From Myxococcales bacterium (GTDB taxonomy: Bacteria; Myxococcota_A; Polyangia; Polyangiales; Polyangiaceae), in NCBI GenBank assembly GCA_947473045.1, contig CANJCO010000044.1, forward strand, positions 1 to 42,156: DNA of 42,156 nt, read 5' to 3'. The position numbers and the translations under genes are program-made. Below the pieces are notes generated by a model. That model was not told the origin of the DNA. It did no database searches and saw only the letters and a program-made list of their open reading frames with translations. Positions 31,383-40,841 of the stretch are shown piece after piece; the first letter of the stretch is position 1, and the number at the start of each line of letters is the position of its first letter.

Positions 31383-32786
31383 CTAGTTGCAGCCCGTGAC
31401 CTGCCACTCGAAGATCACAGGGTTGCTCTGCTGGCCCTGCGTGTTGGTCGCATAGAGGTCGAAGAGACGCACTTGCGTCGTCGTGACGGGGCTCGTGAAG
31501 CTGTAGTCCCAGTCGTCGAGCTTCGCGCTCACCGATCCGTCGGTGACCCACGCCGCGCCGTTCCACCACTGCACCGTCGCCGCGCCGAGCGTTCGCCCAA
31601 TGGCCGCACACGCGTTGGTGACCGTCGCGCTCTGCGTGTCCATGTGCATCTTCACGAGGGTCCTGGGAGCCGACCATGTATACTGCACCCATGCGCCGCC
31701 CGGGCTGCTGCCCGCGGAAATCCACGCAAATTGCGAGCACTTCGTAGCCTCGACCACGCCGTCGTTGCAGTTGACCGCCGTGTACGGCGGAGAATTGCCG
31801 CCTCCGCTGATGCTCGCGGTCGCCGTGAGCGCGACGTTGGCGTTCGAGCACGTCGTGCACTTGCCGCCTGAGCAGGTCAGCCCGCTTGCGCAGGCTGCGC
31901 CGCAGCCGCCGCAGTTGTCGCGGTCGCCGCTGAGGTCGACGCACGCGCCTGCGCAAAGGGTGAGCCCGACCGAGCATTGGATCACGCAGCTGCCTGCGAC
32001 GCATTTCTTGCCGCCGCTGCACGCGAGGCCGCACGTGCCGCAGTTGGCGTTGTCGGACGAAGTCGCCGCGCAATACGGAGCGCCGCCGTCGCCGCCCGGA
32101 CACAGCTGCTCGCCCGCTCCGCAGTTGCCAGAACACTTGCCGCCGGCGCACACCTGCCCCGCAGAGCACACGACTCCGCACCCGCCGCAGTTGGCGTTGT
32201 CGTCCGCGATCGACGCGCAGTACGGGGCGCCGCCGTCGCCCGCGCAGAATGCAGCGCCCGCTCCGCAGCTGTCGCCGCACTTGCCCGCCGCGCACACTTG
32301 ACCCGCGCCGCAGGCCGCGCCGCAGCCGCCGCAGTTTGCGCCGTCGGTCAGCGGATTGATGCACGCGATGGCCCCACCGTCACCGACGCACAGCGTCTGC
32401 GCTGCCGGACACTGCGCTTTGCATGCGCCCGCCGAACACAGCTTGCCGGCTTCGCAGGCCGCGCCGCACGCCCCGCAGTTCTTCGGGTCGACCTTCGCGT
32501 CGACGCACGATTGACCGCACTGGGTGGCGCCCGCAGAACACACCGTCGCGCAGGCGCCCTTGTCGCAGACCTCGCTCGCCGCGCAAGTCGCGCCGCACGC
32601 CCCGCAGTTCTTCGGGTCGACCTGCACTTCAGCGCAGTCGGCGCCGCACACGAGCTCGCCGGCCGCGCACGTCCTGGGCGCGGGCGAGATGTCACCCGAA
32701 CATCCAACAATGGCGACACCCACCCCCACGAGAGCCGCGAGGGCAGCTTTGGTGAGCACGGTCCAACGGCTTCCGACTGGGTTCAT
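31383..32786 (-). CDS. Cysteine-rich lipoprotein with six modules and C-terminal discoidin-like domain
   Basis: 467 residues. The lipobox is VAIVGC near residue 32. Six tandem modules of the form NCG-x-CG-x2-C-x2-G-x2-C-x2-G-x-C follow; several include a DGGAPYCA insert and a DNANCG spacer. From about residue 313 the sequence changes to a beta-sandwich of the discoidin/F5-8C kind (ANVALTATASISGG, TLVKMHMDTQSATVTNACAA, QVRLFDLYATN) that may bind carbohydrate. It is expected on the cell surface or in the periplasm, with disulfides. Automated annotation of such modules is often misleading, so I name no function. The ATG at 32786 overlaps the preceding paralogue as ATGA. Confidence 0.88.
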   Translation of the reverse strand: MNPVGSRWTVLTKAALAALVGVGVAIVGCSGDISPAPRTCAAGELVCGADCAEVQVDPKNCGACGATCAASEVCDKGACATVCSAGATQCGQSCVDAKVDPKNCGACGAACEAGKLCSAGACKAQCPAAQTLCVGDGGAIACINPLTDGANCGGCGAACGAGQVCAAGKCGDSCGAGAAFCAGDGGAPYCASIADDNANCGGCGVVCSAGQVCAGGKCSGNCGAGEQLCPGGDGGAPYCAATSSDNANCGTCGLACSGGKKCVAGSCVIQCSVGLTLCAGACVDLSGDRDNCGGCGAACASGLTCSGGKCTTCSNANVALTATASISGGGNSPPYTAVNCNDGVVEATKCSQFAWISAGSSPGGAWVQYTWSAPRTLVKMHMDTQSATVTNACAAIGRTLGAATVQWWNGAAWVTDGSVSAKLDDWDYSFTSPVTTTQVRLFDLYATNTQGQQSNPVIFEWQVTGCN

Positions 32787-33727
32787 TGGCACACCCCGCT
32801 CACGCACTTGGTAGCGTTTTGAGGACACGCGCTGCCACACTTTCCGCAGTTGTCGCGCGCAGTCTGAACGTCAACGCACAGGTTTCCGCACGCCGTGAGC
32901 CCCGGGCCGCACGCCACCGCGCACTTGCCGCCCGCGCACTGCTGGCCCTGCGCGCAGGCAGCTCCGCACACGCCGCAGTTGGCGTTGTCGGTGTCGGTAC
33001 GCGCGCAGTAGGGCAAACCGCCGTCGGGCACGCACCGCGTCTCGTTGGGCCCGCACGAATCGCCACACTGGCCGCCGCCGCACACTTGACCTGCGCCGCA
33101 CGGCGCTGCGCACTTGCCGCAATTGGCGTTGTCGGTGGCCGTCTGCGCGCAGTACGACGCGCCGCCATCCTGATCCGCGCACAGGGTGCCTCCCGCGCCG
33201 CAGTTGTCGGTGCAGGCTCCGGCGAGGCACGCCTGACCGGCGCTGCACGCCTTGCCGCAAGCGCCGCAGTTGGTCACATCGGCCTTGGTGTTGGCGCAGT
33301 AAGCGCCGCCATCGGCCGCGCAGAGCGTGACGCCTGCCCCACAGCTGGACACGCACGCGCCCTTGAAGCAGACGTCGCCCGATTTGCACGCGACACCACA
33401 GTTACCGCAGTTGGCCGGATCGTCGGCGAGATCGACGCAGCCCTTCGAGCAGACCGAGAGGCCGCCGACGCACCCGGCCGCGCACTTGCCGGCGCTGCAG
33501 ACCTCTGCAGATTTGCACGCGGTCGCGCACGCTCCGCAATGCGCCGCGCTCTTCTGCACGTCGACGCAAACGTCGCCGCAGCGCGTCTGCGCTCCAGGGC
33601 ATGAGGGAGGCTCGGGCGGCGGTGCGGTCGCGGTGGCGCAGGCCCACAGCGCGGCGGTGAGGCCGCCCGCCGCAAGCGCGCGCGCGGCGCCCCTTGCGAT
33701 TGGCAATGATGAAACGGGCATTGGCAT
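32783..33727 (-). CDS. Cysteine-rich lipoprotein, six modules, paralogue of its neighbour
   Basis: 314 residues. The lipobox is AALWAC near residue 30, followed by a Thr/Pro spacer and six cysteine modules built like those of the adjacent gene (for example NCGNCGVACKSGDVC and NCGVCGAACAQGQQC). It ends after the sixth module without any other domain. The two genes probably arose by duplication, one gaining or losing a binding domain. An ATG two codons later is an alternative start; GAG five bases before 33727 favours the longer form. The upstream 151 bases to serA show no feature I can support. Confidence 0.87.
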   Translation of the reverse strand: MPMPVSSLPIARGAARALAAGGLTAALWACATATAPPPEPPSCPGAQTRCGDVCVDVQKSAAHCGACATACKSAEVCSAGKCAAGCVGGLSVCSKGCVDLADDPANCGNCGVACKSGDVCFKGACVSSCGAGVTLCAADGGAYCANTKADVTNCGACGKACSAGQACLAGACTDNCGAGGTLCADQDGGASYCAQTATDNANCGKCAAPCGAGQVCGGGQCGDSCGPNETRCVPDGGLPYCARTDTDNANCGVCGAACAQGQQCAGGKCAVACGPGLTACGNLCVDVQTARDNCGKCGSACPQNATKCVSGVCQ

Positions 33728-33878
33728 CTTATCTCACTTCGCTATCACAAGAGCGGAGACGCGGCGCATCAACGCGCCTGAACGGGCACCGAAACACCGA
33801 CGCGCGCGGCCTGGCGCGAAGTCGAAGCTCCCGCGCAGCCCCCGTTCGCAGGCACCAAACGCGACGCGCTCGGGCCGG

Positions 33879-35078
33879 TCAGCACGCCTTCGCGCTGACC
33901 TGAATGACCTTGTCCTGCATGCGCGCGATCTCCTGAATGAGCCCCTCGGGCGGCGCCGCCGAAAGCTTGATAACGGCGACCGCCGCCTTCGCGCCTGAGA
34001 AGATCGTGTTCGTCATGTCTTCGACGTTGAGCCCGTGATTGCGGACGATCTCGAGCACCGCCGCGAGCACGCCGACTTTGTCGTAGTGACGCACGAGCAG
34101 CTGCACCTTGGCCGGCGTGTGCTGCTCGATGTTCACGCAGTTGGGGACCTGCCCCGTGGTCACAAACGCGCGACAGATGCGCACGGCCTCCTCGGCGATC
34201 GCGTTCTGCGCCTGCTCGGTGCTCGCGCCGATGTGGTGCGTGCCTACGAAGCCCGGGAGCGACGCGATGTCGCCCCCGAATGCGCCCGTCGCGCCTTCGG
34301 GCTCCGGGTCGAACACATCGAGCCCCACGCGGATCCCCTTTTCGCGCATCGCCCGCTCGAGCGCGGGTTGGTCGACGACACCGCCTCGGCTCGTGTTGAT
34401 GAACACTGCGCCGCGCTTCATGCGTGAGAAGAACTCGACGCCGAACATCTTCTTCGTCTCGGCGACTTGCGGCACGTGCACGGTGACAATGTCGGCCAGC
34501 TCCGCCAGCTCGAAGAGGGAAGCCGGAGCGCGCGCCCCGTGGGCGGCGAGCACCGAGGGCTGCGCGGGCACCGACCACGCGAGCAGGTCGAGCTCGAACG
34601 CGGCGGCGCGTCTCGCGACGGCCTGCCCAATCGCGCCGAAACCCACGATCCCGAGCGTCTTGCCCTTGATGCCGTCGGCCTTGCTGTACTCCTTCTTGTT
34701 CCAGCTGCCCGCGAGCAACTCGGCCGTGCCTGCCGGTATGCGCCGATCGACCGCCAGCATGAGCCCCATCGCGAGCTCAGCCACCGCGACGCTGTTTTTG
34801 CCGGGACAGTTGGCGACGTAGATTCCGCGCTCACTCGCGGCCTCCACGTCGATGGTGTCGACGCCCGCGCCGGCCCGCAAAATCAGCTCCAATTTGTCGC
34901 CGCGCACGATCACTTCGCGCGACACCTTCTTGCTGCGAACGACCAGGATTTGCACGTCGCTCACCCGCTCGGCGAGGGCGGCAGCAGACAGCTCAGGCTC
35001 GTAGTCGACGGCGAGGCCGAGCGACCGGAACTGCGCGATGAAGCTCTCGGGAAATTTGTCGGCGATGAGAAGGCGCAT
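33879..35078 (-). CDS. serA: D-3-phosphoglycerate dehydrogenase with ACT domain
   Basis: 399 residues. The NAD fold motif is GKTLGIVGFGAIGQAVARRA. Catalytic blocks are INTSRGGVVDQ (Arg), FDPEPEG (Glu) and LPGFVGTHHIGASTEQAQ (His). A C-terminal ACT domain (KVGVLAAVLEIVRNHGLNVE) suggests serine feedback or oligomer control. It oxidises 3-phosphoglycerate, the first step of serine synthesis; serine also feeds sphingolipid bases. Length fits the type that lacks the extra allosteric domain. ATG at 35078 is chosen; no strong ribosome site is seen and a TTG six codons upstream is possible. Divergent from the CoA-transferase gene with 63 bases between. Confidence 0.93.
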   Translation of the reverse strand: MRLLIADKFPESFIAQFRSLGLAVDYEPELSAAALAERVSDVQILVVRSKKVSREVIVRGDKLELILRAGAGVDTIDVEAASERGIYVANCPGKNSVAVAELAMGLMLAVDRRIPAGTAELLAGSWNKKEYSKADGIKGKTLGIVGFGAIGQAVARRAAAFELDLLAWSVPAQPSVLAAHGARAPASLFELAELADIVTVHVPQVAETKKMFGVEFFSRMKRGAVFINTSRGGVVDQPALERAMREKGIRVGLDVFDPEPEGATGAFGGDIASLPGFVGTHHIGASTEQAQNAIAEEAVRICRAFVTTGQVPNCVNIEQHTPAKVQLLVRHYDKVGVLAAVLEIVRNHGLNVEDMTNTIFSGAKAAVAVIKLSAAPPEGLIQEIARMQDKVIQVSAKAC

Positions 35079-35141
35079 CCGCAGAGCGTACTTCAACCGC
35101 GACCTTCACGTTCGGTCTGTTCAGTGCGCTATGCTCACCGC

Positions 35142-36440
35142 ATGAAGAGGCTCACTGGATGGGAGTCGCGCGCGGGCACCGCCAGCGACGTGATGCGGCA
35201 CATAGCATCGGGCTCGCGCCTGTTTGTGCACGGCGCCGCCGCGACGCCCGAGTCGCTGCTTGAAGCGCTCGCGGCCCGCACGGAGTTGGAGGCCGTCACG
35301 CTCTTCCATCTGCACACGACGGGCAAGGCGCGCTTCGCGGACCCGCAGCACGAAGGCCGCTTCCGATCGGTGTCGCTATTTGCCGGCACCGAGCTTCGCG
35401 AGCCGATCGCGGCGGGGCGCGCCGACTTCATGCCCATCTTCCTGAGCGACATCCCGCGACTATTTTCCTCGGGACAAATTCCGATCGACGTCGCGGTGCT
35501 GCAGCTTTCGCCGCCCGATGAAAATGGCCACTGCACGCTCGGCACTTCGATCGACGCGGCCAAGTCGGCTGCGGATTCGGCCCGCATCGTGGTCGCTGAA
35601 ATCAACGAGCAAATGCCCCGAACCCACGGCAGGTCGATCGTGCCGTTCGACCGCGTGACCGCGTTCATCCACACCGACAGGCCGCTGTTCGCGCAGCAGC
35701 CGACCGAGGAGACTGCCGCCGACGCGCAGATCGGCGAGCTGATTGCAGGGCTCGTCGAGGACGGATCGACCCTGCAAATGGGCATCGGCGGCATTCCGGA
35801 CGCGGCCCTCAAGCGGCTCGGCGGCAAGCACGATCTCGGCGTTCACACCGAGATGTTCTCCGACCACGTCGTCGACCTCGTACGCGCGGGCGTCGTCACC
35901 AATCGCTTCAAGAAAATTCACGCCGGGCGCACGGTCACCAGCTTCGTGAGCGGCACGAAAAAGGTCTACGACTTCGTCGACGACAACCTCGAGGTCGAGT
36001 TCCATCCGTGCGATCGCACCAACGACGCGTCGATCATTCGCGAAAACCCGAAGGTCGTCGCGATCAACTCGGCGATCGAGGTCGATCTCACCGGACAGGT
36101 GTGCGCCGACTCGATCGGCTACCAAATCTATTCGGGCATCGGCGGACAGATGGACTTCATTCACGGCGCGGCGCTGTCTTCGGGCGGAAAGCCCATCATC
36201 GCGCTTCCCTCCACCGCCGCGCACGGTCAGGTCTCGCGCATCACCGCCGCCCTGAAAACAGGAGCCGGAGTCGTGACCACACGTGGACACGTGCACTGGG
36301 TTGTGACCGAGTACGGCGCGGTGAACCTCCACGGCAAGACGCTGCGGGAGCGCGCGCAGGCGCTCATCTCGATCGCGCATCCCGATTTCCGCGGTGAGCT
36401 CACGCGCGCCGCCGCGCAGACGCGCCACTTTGTGTTTTAG
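35142..36440 (+). CDS. Acetyl-CoA hydrolase / CoA-transferase (4-hydroxybutyrate CoA-transferase-like)
   Basis: 432-residue class-I CoA-transferase. There is the N-terminal CoA-transferase domain (SRLFVHGAAATPESLLEAL), then the catalytic half with LQMGIGGIPDAALKRL and HTEMFSDHVVDL, whose Glu forms the glutamyl-CoA thioester. Later blocks are SGIGGQMDFIHGAALS and HWVVTEYGAVNLHGK. It moves CoA between acetyl-CoA and an acid such as butyrate, 4-hydroxybutyrate, propionate or succinate. Which acid is not clear. The stop overlaps the stop of the convergent phospholipase-D-like gene. TATGCT seven bases before the start could be a minus-10 element, but no partner was found. Confidence 0.93.
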   Translation: MKRLTGWESRAGTASDVMRHIASGSRLFVHGAAATPESLLEALAARTELEAVTLFHLHTTGKARFADPQHEGRFRSVSLFAGTELREPIAAGRADFMPIFLSDIPRLFSSGQIPIDVAVLQLSPPDENGHCTLGTSIDAAKSAADSARIVVAEINEQMPRTHGRSIVPFDRVTAFIHTDRPLFAQQPTEETAADAQIGELIAGLVEDGSTLQMGIGGIPDAALKRLGGKHDLGVHTEMFSDHVVDLVRAGVVTNRFKKIHAGRTVTSFVSGTKKVYDFVDDNLEVEFHPCDRTNDASIIRENPKVVAINSAIEVDLTGQVCADSIGYQIYSGIGGQMDFIHGAALSSGGKPIIALPSTAAHGQVSRITAALKTGAGVVTTRGHVHWVVTEYGAVNLHGKTLRERAQALISIAHPDFRGELTRAAAQTRHFVF

Positions 36441-37603
36441 CGACCCGGGAGCCCGCTCGCATAGCGGCCGCCGAAGTCGTCGTCGAACACGGCCTGCAGC
36501 CGCGGAGGGATACCCCCGCCCTCGATGAACACGCTCACGTTGCGGCTCTTCGTGAAGTAGTCACCCTCCCAGTTGCTGGTGCCGACCCACGCGCGATCGC
36601 CATCGAAGACGGCGAACTTGGCGTGCGCGACGCGCGCAAACGGAACGTCGCCGCCCGACCACGGCGGCACGGTGATGATGCGCAACGCGCACCCGGCGTC
36701 GGCGAGCGCTGCGAGGGACGCCTCCTTCGCTCCCCAGCTCGAGATCGCGAGGCGAACGCGCACGCCGCGGACAAGCGCGCGGCGAAGGGCGCGGTCGAGA
36801 TCGGTCCACGGGGCGCCGTCGCGCGTGGTCGTCCGGTAGGTGAGCAACTGCACGTCGACCGAGGCGGTCGCGCCGTCTATCCAGGAGATCAGAATCGGCA
36901 GGTCCCAGGCCGCTTCACTGGGCAGATATCCGCTCGGGCTCGCCGCCAGCGTCACGCGCGCGCCCGCGATCGTCGCCACGGGGGGCACCTTCCACACCCC
37001 CTCCCAGCGCGAGGCCGGTGCTCCGGCAGCGACATCCCAATCGGCGAGGAAGAGACTGCCGAGCGCTCCGGCCAGCACCTCGGATCGCATGCGCACCCCG
37101 ACCTCCTGAATGTGCTCGAGCGAGCGCCAGTCGAAATTTTGGCTGCCCACGTAGCCGTCGCGCCCGTCCACCACGAAATACTTGGCGTGCAGCACGCCTC
37201 CCATCGACGCCTTGACGTCGAAGCGACGCACCAGCACCCCCGGAAGGGCCCCGAGCGCATCGACCGTCTCGGGATATTTCGCATAGAAAACTTCGTCCAC
37301 GAGCAGGCGCACGCGCACGCCGCGGGCAGCGGCGCTCCGCAGCTCGTCGATCACCGCGTGCAGGCGGCTCTGCGGCGCGTCGCTCACGTAAAATTCGGCG
37401 AGATCGATCGACCTCGAAGCGCCGCGGATCATGGCGAGCCACTCGTCAGCGGCGTCGGGTAGGTCGGCGTGCCCGAGCGTGGTGCCGATCGGTGCAGACT
37501 CCACGAGCGCGATCCCGGGCGGCGCTGCCGAAGCAGGCGTCTTGCCGCCGGGAGCGCACGCGCTCACAAGCACCGCAATCGCCGCGATCGCGCGTCGCCT
37601 CAC
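36437..37603 (-). CDS. Phospholipase D-like lipoprotein (two HKD motifs)
   Basis: 388 residues. The very short lipoprotein signal is RRRAIAAIAVLVSAC with lipid-carrying Cys at residue 16. Two PLD half-domains follow, each with a full HxKx4D motif: HAKYFVVDGRDGYVGSQNFD (about residues 145-165) and HAKFAVFDGDRAWVGTSNWE (about 325-345). It should hydrolyse or transfer phosphodiesters, as phospholipase D, cardiolipin synthase or some nucleases do, outside the cytoplasm. GTG at 37603 overlaps the upstream stop as GTGA and places the signal peptide correctly; the longer frame does not. Confidence 0.9.
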   Translation of the reverse strand: MRRRAIAAIAVLVSACAPGGKTPASAAPPGIALVESAPIGTTLGHADLPDAADEWLAMIRGASRSIDLAEFYVSDAPQSRLHAVIDELRSAAARGVRVRLLVDEVFYAKYPETVDALGALPGVLVRRFDVKASMGGVLHAKYFVVDGRDGYVGSQNFDWRSLEHIQEVGVRMRSEVLAGALGSLFLADWDVAAGAPASRWEGVWKVPPVATIAGARVTLAASPSGYLPSEAAWDLPILISWIDGATASVDVQLLTYRTTTRDGAPWTDLDRALRRALVRGVRVRLAISSWGAKEASLAALADAGCALRIITVPPWSGGDVPFARVAHAKFAVFDGDRAWVGTSNWEGDYFTKSRNVSVFIEGGGIPPRLQAVFDDDFGGRYASGLPGR

Positions 37604-38838
37604 GCGCCGGCGTCCTCGGTCACATCGAAGCGCATCCCCGCCGCGCGCAGGCGCGCGATGAGCGCATCGCCCATGCACGACGCCGGCGTCAGCACCCCGC
37701 CGCCCGGAGGCAGCTCGTCTTTCGCGAGGCAGACTGCGCTCTCGGCGATCATCCGCGCCGTGGCCGCGTAGCCCGGATCCCCCTTGCCGGCCACTGTTCC
37801 CACGAGCCGCCGGCCGTCACAAAGGCCCACGAGCTTCACTTCGAAGGAGCCGCGCTCGCGGGCCTGCTTCGACGGCCCCTCGCCGGGCGACGGCAGGGCC
37901 ATCTTGAGCACGTCACGCGTTGGGGCGATCGCGGCGAGCGCCATCGCTGCGCCGGTGCCCACCGAGGTGGCCGTCGCGCGGAGCCAGCCGGCAGCGCCCG
38001 CCCCGGTGGCCATCACCTCGGCGTAGCTGAAATTGCGGCCCCACGCATAGCCGAGCAGCGCGTTGCTGCGACGCACGACGCGCGTGTTGATCGCAGCCAT
38101 CACGAACGGCCCCGTCCACTGCGCCAGGCCGGCGTCGTAGCGTGCCGTCTGCTGATCGGCGCCGTCGGGCCCGCGCTCGCCGGGCGTCAGGGCATAGGCG
38201 TCGAAGGCGAGCTTGCGAACGCGCGGATCGCGGCCCGCGCTCTCCATGAGGTTCATCATGCTGGCGATCGTGCCGCCGCTCACTCCGCCCTTCGCCTTCA
38301 TCACGTAGAAGCGCACTTCGGAGCAGGGGGCCCCGTACTTCTCTGTCGCGTAGCGTTGCAGCATGAGCACGCCGAGATCGCTCGGGATCGAGTCGAAGCC
38401 GCAACAGCAGACGATGCGCGCGCCCGAGGCAACAGCGCCGGCGTGGTGGGCGTCGATCATATCGCGGATAAAGGGCACTTCCCCCGTGAGATCGCAGTAG
38501 TCGGTGCCGTGCGCCACGCAGGCCGCCACGAGCTCGCGGCCGTGAATCGCGTACGGGCCGACGGTGGAGAGCACCACGCGCGCCCGCGTGACGACGGCGC
38601 CCAGGCTGGCGCGATCGCTGGCGTCGCCGACGATCAGCGGAAGTTCCGCCGCGGCCGGATCGATGGCGGCGAGCGACCTCCGAACTTCTTCGAGCTTCGC
38701 CAGGCTTCTGCCTCCGATGCCCCAACGCAGCTCGCGCGAGGCCCCGTACCGCTCGACGATGAACTCGGCGACGAGGCGCCCGGTGAATCCACTGGCGCCC
38801 CAAACAATGACATCGAGGTCGCGGTCTGCGTTCTTCAT
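37600..38838 (-). CDS. Saccharopine dehydrogenase-like NAD(P) oxidoreductase (trans-acting enoyl reductase type)
   Basis: 412 residues. The N-terminal Rossmann motif is DVIVWGASGFTGRLVAEF. The following ARVVLSTVGPYAIHG, THYCDLTGE-like block (GTDYCDLTGEVPFI) and CCCGFDSIPSDLG are marks of the branch that holds the mycobacterial trans-acting enoyl reductases and lipid-related saccharopine dehydrogenase homologues. It is not a lysine-pathway enzyme. A role in lipid or polyketide reduction is plausible. A hydrophobic patch near AAMALAAIAPTRDVL may contact membrane. ATG at 38838 leads directly into the fold. It is joined to the phospholipase-D-like gene by a GTGA overlap. Confidence 0.88.
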   Translation of the reverse strand: MKNADRDLDVIVWGASGFTGRLVAEFIVERYGASRELRWGIGGRSLAKLEEVRRSLAAIDPAAAELPLIVGDASDRASLGAVVTRARVVLSTVGPYAIHGRELVAACVAHGTDYCDLTGEVPFIRDMIDAHHAGAVASGARIVCCCGFDSIPSDLGVLMLQRYATEKYGAPCSEVRFYVMKAKGGVSGGTIASMMNLMESAGRDPRVRKLAFDAYALTPGERGPDGADQQTARYDAGLAQWTGPFVMAAINTRVVRRSNALLGYAWGRNFSYAEVMATGAGAAGWLRATATSVGTGAAMALAAIAPTRDVLKMALPSPGEGPSKQARERGSFEVKLVGLCDGRRLVGTVAGKGDPGYAATARMIAESAVCLAKDELPPGGGVLTPASCMGDALIARLRAAGMRFDVTEDAGA

Positions 38839-38882
38839 GCGTGCGTGCTTAGGCGCGCCGCAGCATCGTCGCAAGCGTGGGC

Positions 38883-38925
38883 ACAAAAAGGAAAACGCCC
38901 CGAGCTCGCTTGAGCCCGAGGCGTT
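38883..38925 (-). terminator. Rho-independent terminator of the RRM protein gene
   Basis: Read on the minus strand, GAGCCCGAGGCGTT (38912-38925 as written on plus) pairs with AACGCCCCGAGCTC (38894-38907) over 14 positions with two mismatches and a four-base loop. The stem is followed by TTTTCC and TTTTTG. It lies 26 bases after the RRM gene stop and before the reductase gene, so it separates the two. Confidence 0.8.
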
Positions 38926-38950
38926 CCCGCTGAACCTGACTTACGTCAGA

Positions 38951-39364
<414 letters not shown>

Positions 39365-39695
39365 TTTCCGGTTCTCTCTAGGGCTCTCGAGACGGCACCC
39401 GAGGGTGCTTTTAGTAATGCCTGCCATCCGCGTGAGCCAGTCGGGAAGGGAGACGCGCGGCGCAAACTTCGCCGCTTCACACGTGCGTCGCCAGAGGCAC
39501 GACTCGGAGGTACATCCCGAAGAGAGCGTGTCAGCCGGAGAGTGTCGTGACTCCGCTAAGATAACCGAAAGCGGGCCCGCGGCAAGCGAATGTCACCGCG
39601 TCCCGCAGCGGGCGGGCCGATGCCGGACCGGCAAGTCGAGCGCCTACGCGCCGAATCAGCACGTTTTTGCGAAATTGCCGGCCGCGCCGCAATCG
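39365..39695. other. 331-base intergenic region (leader of the RRM gene)
   Basis: No gene seen on either strand. The part next to the RRM start holds a small dyad, GCACC-cgag-GGTGC (39389-39404 region), with TTTT on its plus-strand side, and the promoter-like pair described separately. The far end holds the 3' flank of the ComEC-like gene. A long leader of this sort is typical of temperature-controlled RRM or cold-shock genes, but no specific structure could be proved. Confidence 0.5.
39558..39585 (-). promoter_or_regulatory. Possible sigma-70 promoter for the RRM gene
   Basis: On the minus strand, TTGCCG (minus-35-like, 39580-39585) and TATCTT (minus-10-like, 39558-39563) are 16 bases apart, each matching four of six consensus bases. 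It is the only such pair I found in this gap. Transcription would begin near 39550. Confidence 0.3.
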
Positions 39696-40841
39696 TCATC
39701 GACGTAAAAAAACGCCGTCCCCAACGCTGCTCAGCACGACATCTCCGTCGCGAGCGGTGATCCACAGCCGCGCGCTGGTCCGCGCGTCGATCCAGTGCGA
39801 CTCCTCGCCCTCCTTGCCGCAGCCGCCGGTCGCGTCGAACGAGGCAACGGTTCCCGTTGGCGCGTCGCCGAGCTCGGCGGTCAGACGCTCCACGACGCTT
39901 CTGCGCGGATGGCAGTACCCGGCGTTGGTCCCCTCGCCGCGCTTGCCGGCGGAAATGACCGCGTACTTTGGCGCCACGCGCGCGAGAAACGCCGGCGAAG
40001 TCGAAGTGTCGCTGCCATGGTGCCCGACCTGCAGCAGGGTGACGTGCCCGCGGGGGTCGAGCCCATCCTCCTCGCTGCGCTGGGCGTCGCCGACGAAGAG
40101 CACGCTCGAAGCGCACTGGTCGATGCGAAGGCCGATGGAGCAGTCGTTCGCGTCGCGCGCACACGCATGCGGCCACCGCTCGGGCACGATCGCCGTGAGC
40201 CGCGCGGAGGGAGAGCTCGTCAGCGCCGCAGCCTCGTTACCGGGCCCAATCGACGTCACGCGCGTGCCCCGCGAAGCCGCGACGTCGTGCATGTGGCGCA
40301 CCTCGCGCTTGCCTGGCTCTTGCCCGTTGTCGACCAGCTGGCCCACCGAAAAGCGAGCCATGACGTCGGCGGCGCCTCCCAGGTGATCGGAGTGCTGATG
40401 GGTGATCCACAGCAAATCGATCGGGTGACCTCCCAGATCGCGTTCGAGGTCCGCCATGAGCCGCGAATGCCACCCCGCGCAGGCCCCATGGCACTGCTGG
40501 GAGCTGCGAGCGGGATCATCGCCGGTGTCGACCAGCACCCTGCGTCCGTCGGCCAACTCGACGAGCGCGGCGAGCCCCTGCCCGACGTCGTAAAAGCGAA
40601 CCGTCATCGCGCCGCAGGCCCCGGGCGCGGCAGGCGCAGCAGGCGCCGTCAGGGGCGACGGAGCGGGGATCGACGAGGCCGCCGGGATCGGGGAGGCCGC
40701 TGGCGAGGGCGCGAAAGGCGCCTCGCGCGAAGCGGCGGTGTGCGGGTGGCGGGCGACAGGTGGCGCCTTCCTCGGCGAATCGGCCCGGCACGACACGAGC
40801 AGCGTCGCCGCAACGAGGGCGACGAAGCGAGCGCCCGTCAC
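39696..40841 (-). CDS. ComEC-like metallo-beta-lactamase domain lipoprotein
   Basis: 381 residues. The lipoprotein signal is FVALVAATLLVSC (lipobox LVSC, Cys near residue 18), followed by a Pro/Ala/Ser linker of about 60 residues. The hydrolase domain then has VRFYDVGQGLAALVEL, LVDTGDD, ITHQHSDHLGG, VLFVGDAQ and VGHHGSDTSTS. That order matches the C-terminal domain of ComEC/Rec2, but the competence membrane region is absent. It may be a secreted nuclease or phosphodiesterase. GTG at 40841 overlaps the asd stop as GTGA and begins the signal peptide. A cysteine cluster (CARDANDCSIGLRIDQC) may form disulfides. Confidence 0.9.
   Translation of the reverse strand: MTGARFVALVAATLLVSCRADSPRKAPPVARHPHTAASREAPFAPSPAASPIPAASSIPAPSPLTAPAAPAAPGACGAMTVRFYDVGQGLAALVELADGRRVLVDTGDDPARSSQQCHGACAGWHSRLMADLERDLGGHPIDLLWITHQHSDHLGGAADVMARFSVGQLVDNGQEPGKREVRHMHDVAASRGTRVTSIGPGNEAAALTSSPSARLTAIVPERWPHACARDANDCSIGLRIDQCASSVLFVGDAQRSEEDGLDPRGHVTLLQVGHHGSDTSTSPAFLARVAPKYAVISAGKRGEGTNAGYCHPRRSVVERLTAELGDAPTGTVASFDATGGCGKEGEESHWIDARTSARLWITARDGDVVLSSVGDGVFLRR

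Noticed and set aside
31383-33727. Cysteine repeats considered as a CRISPR-like or tandem DNA array
   Set aside because: The periodicity is at protein level with variable unit length and spacing; DNA units are not identical and there are no spacers.
35124-35141. TATGCT before the CoA-transferase gene as a promoter
   Set aside because: No acceptable minus-35 element at 16-18 bases; mentioned in the gene entry only.
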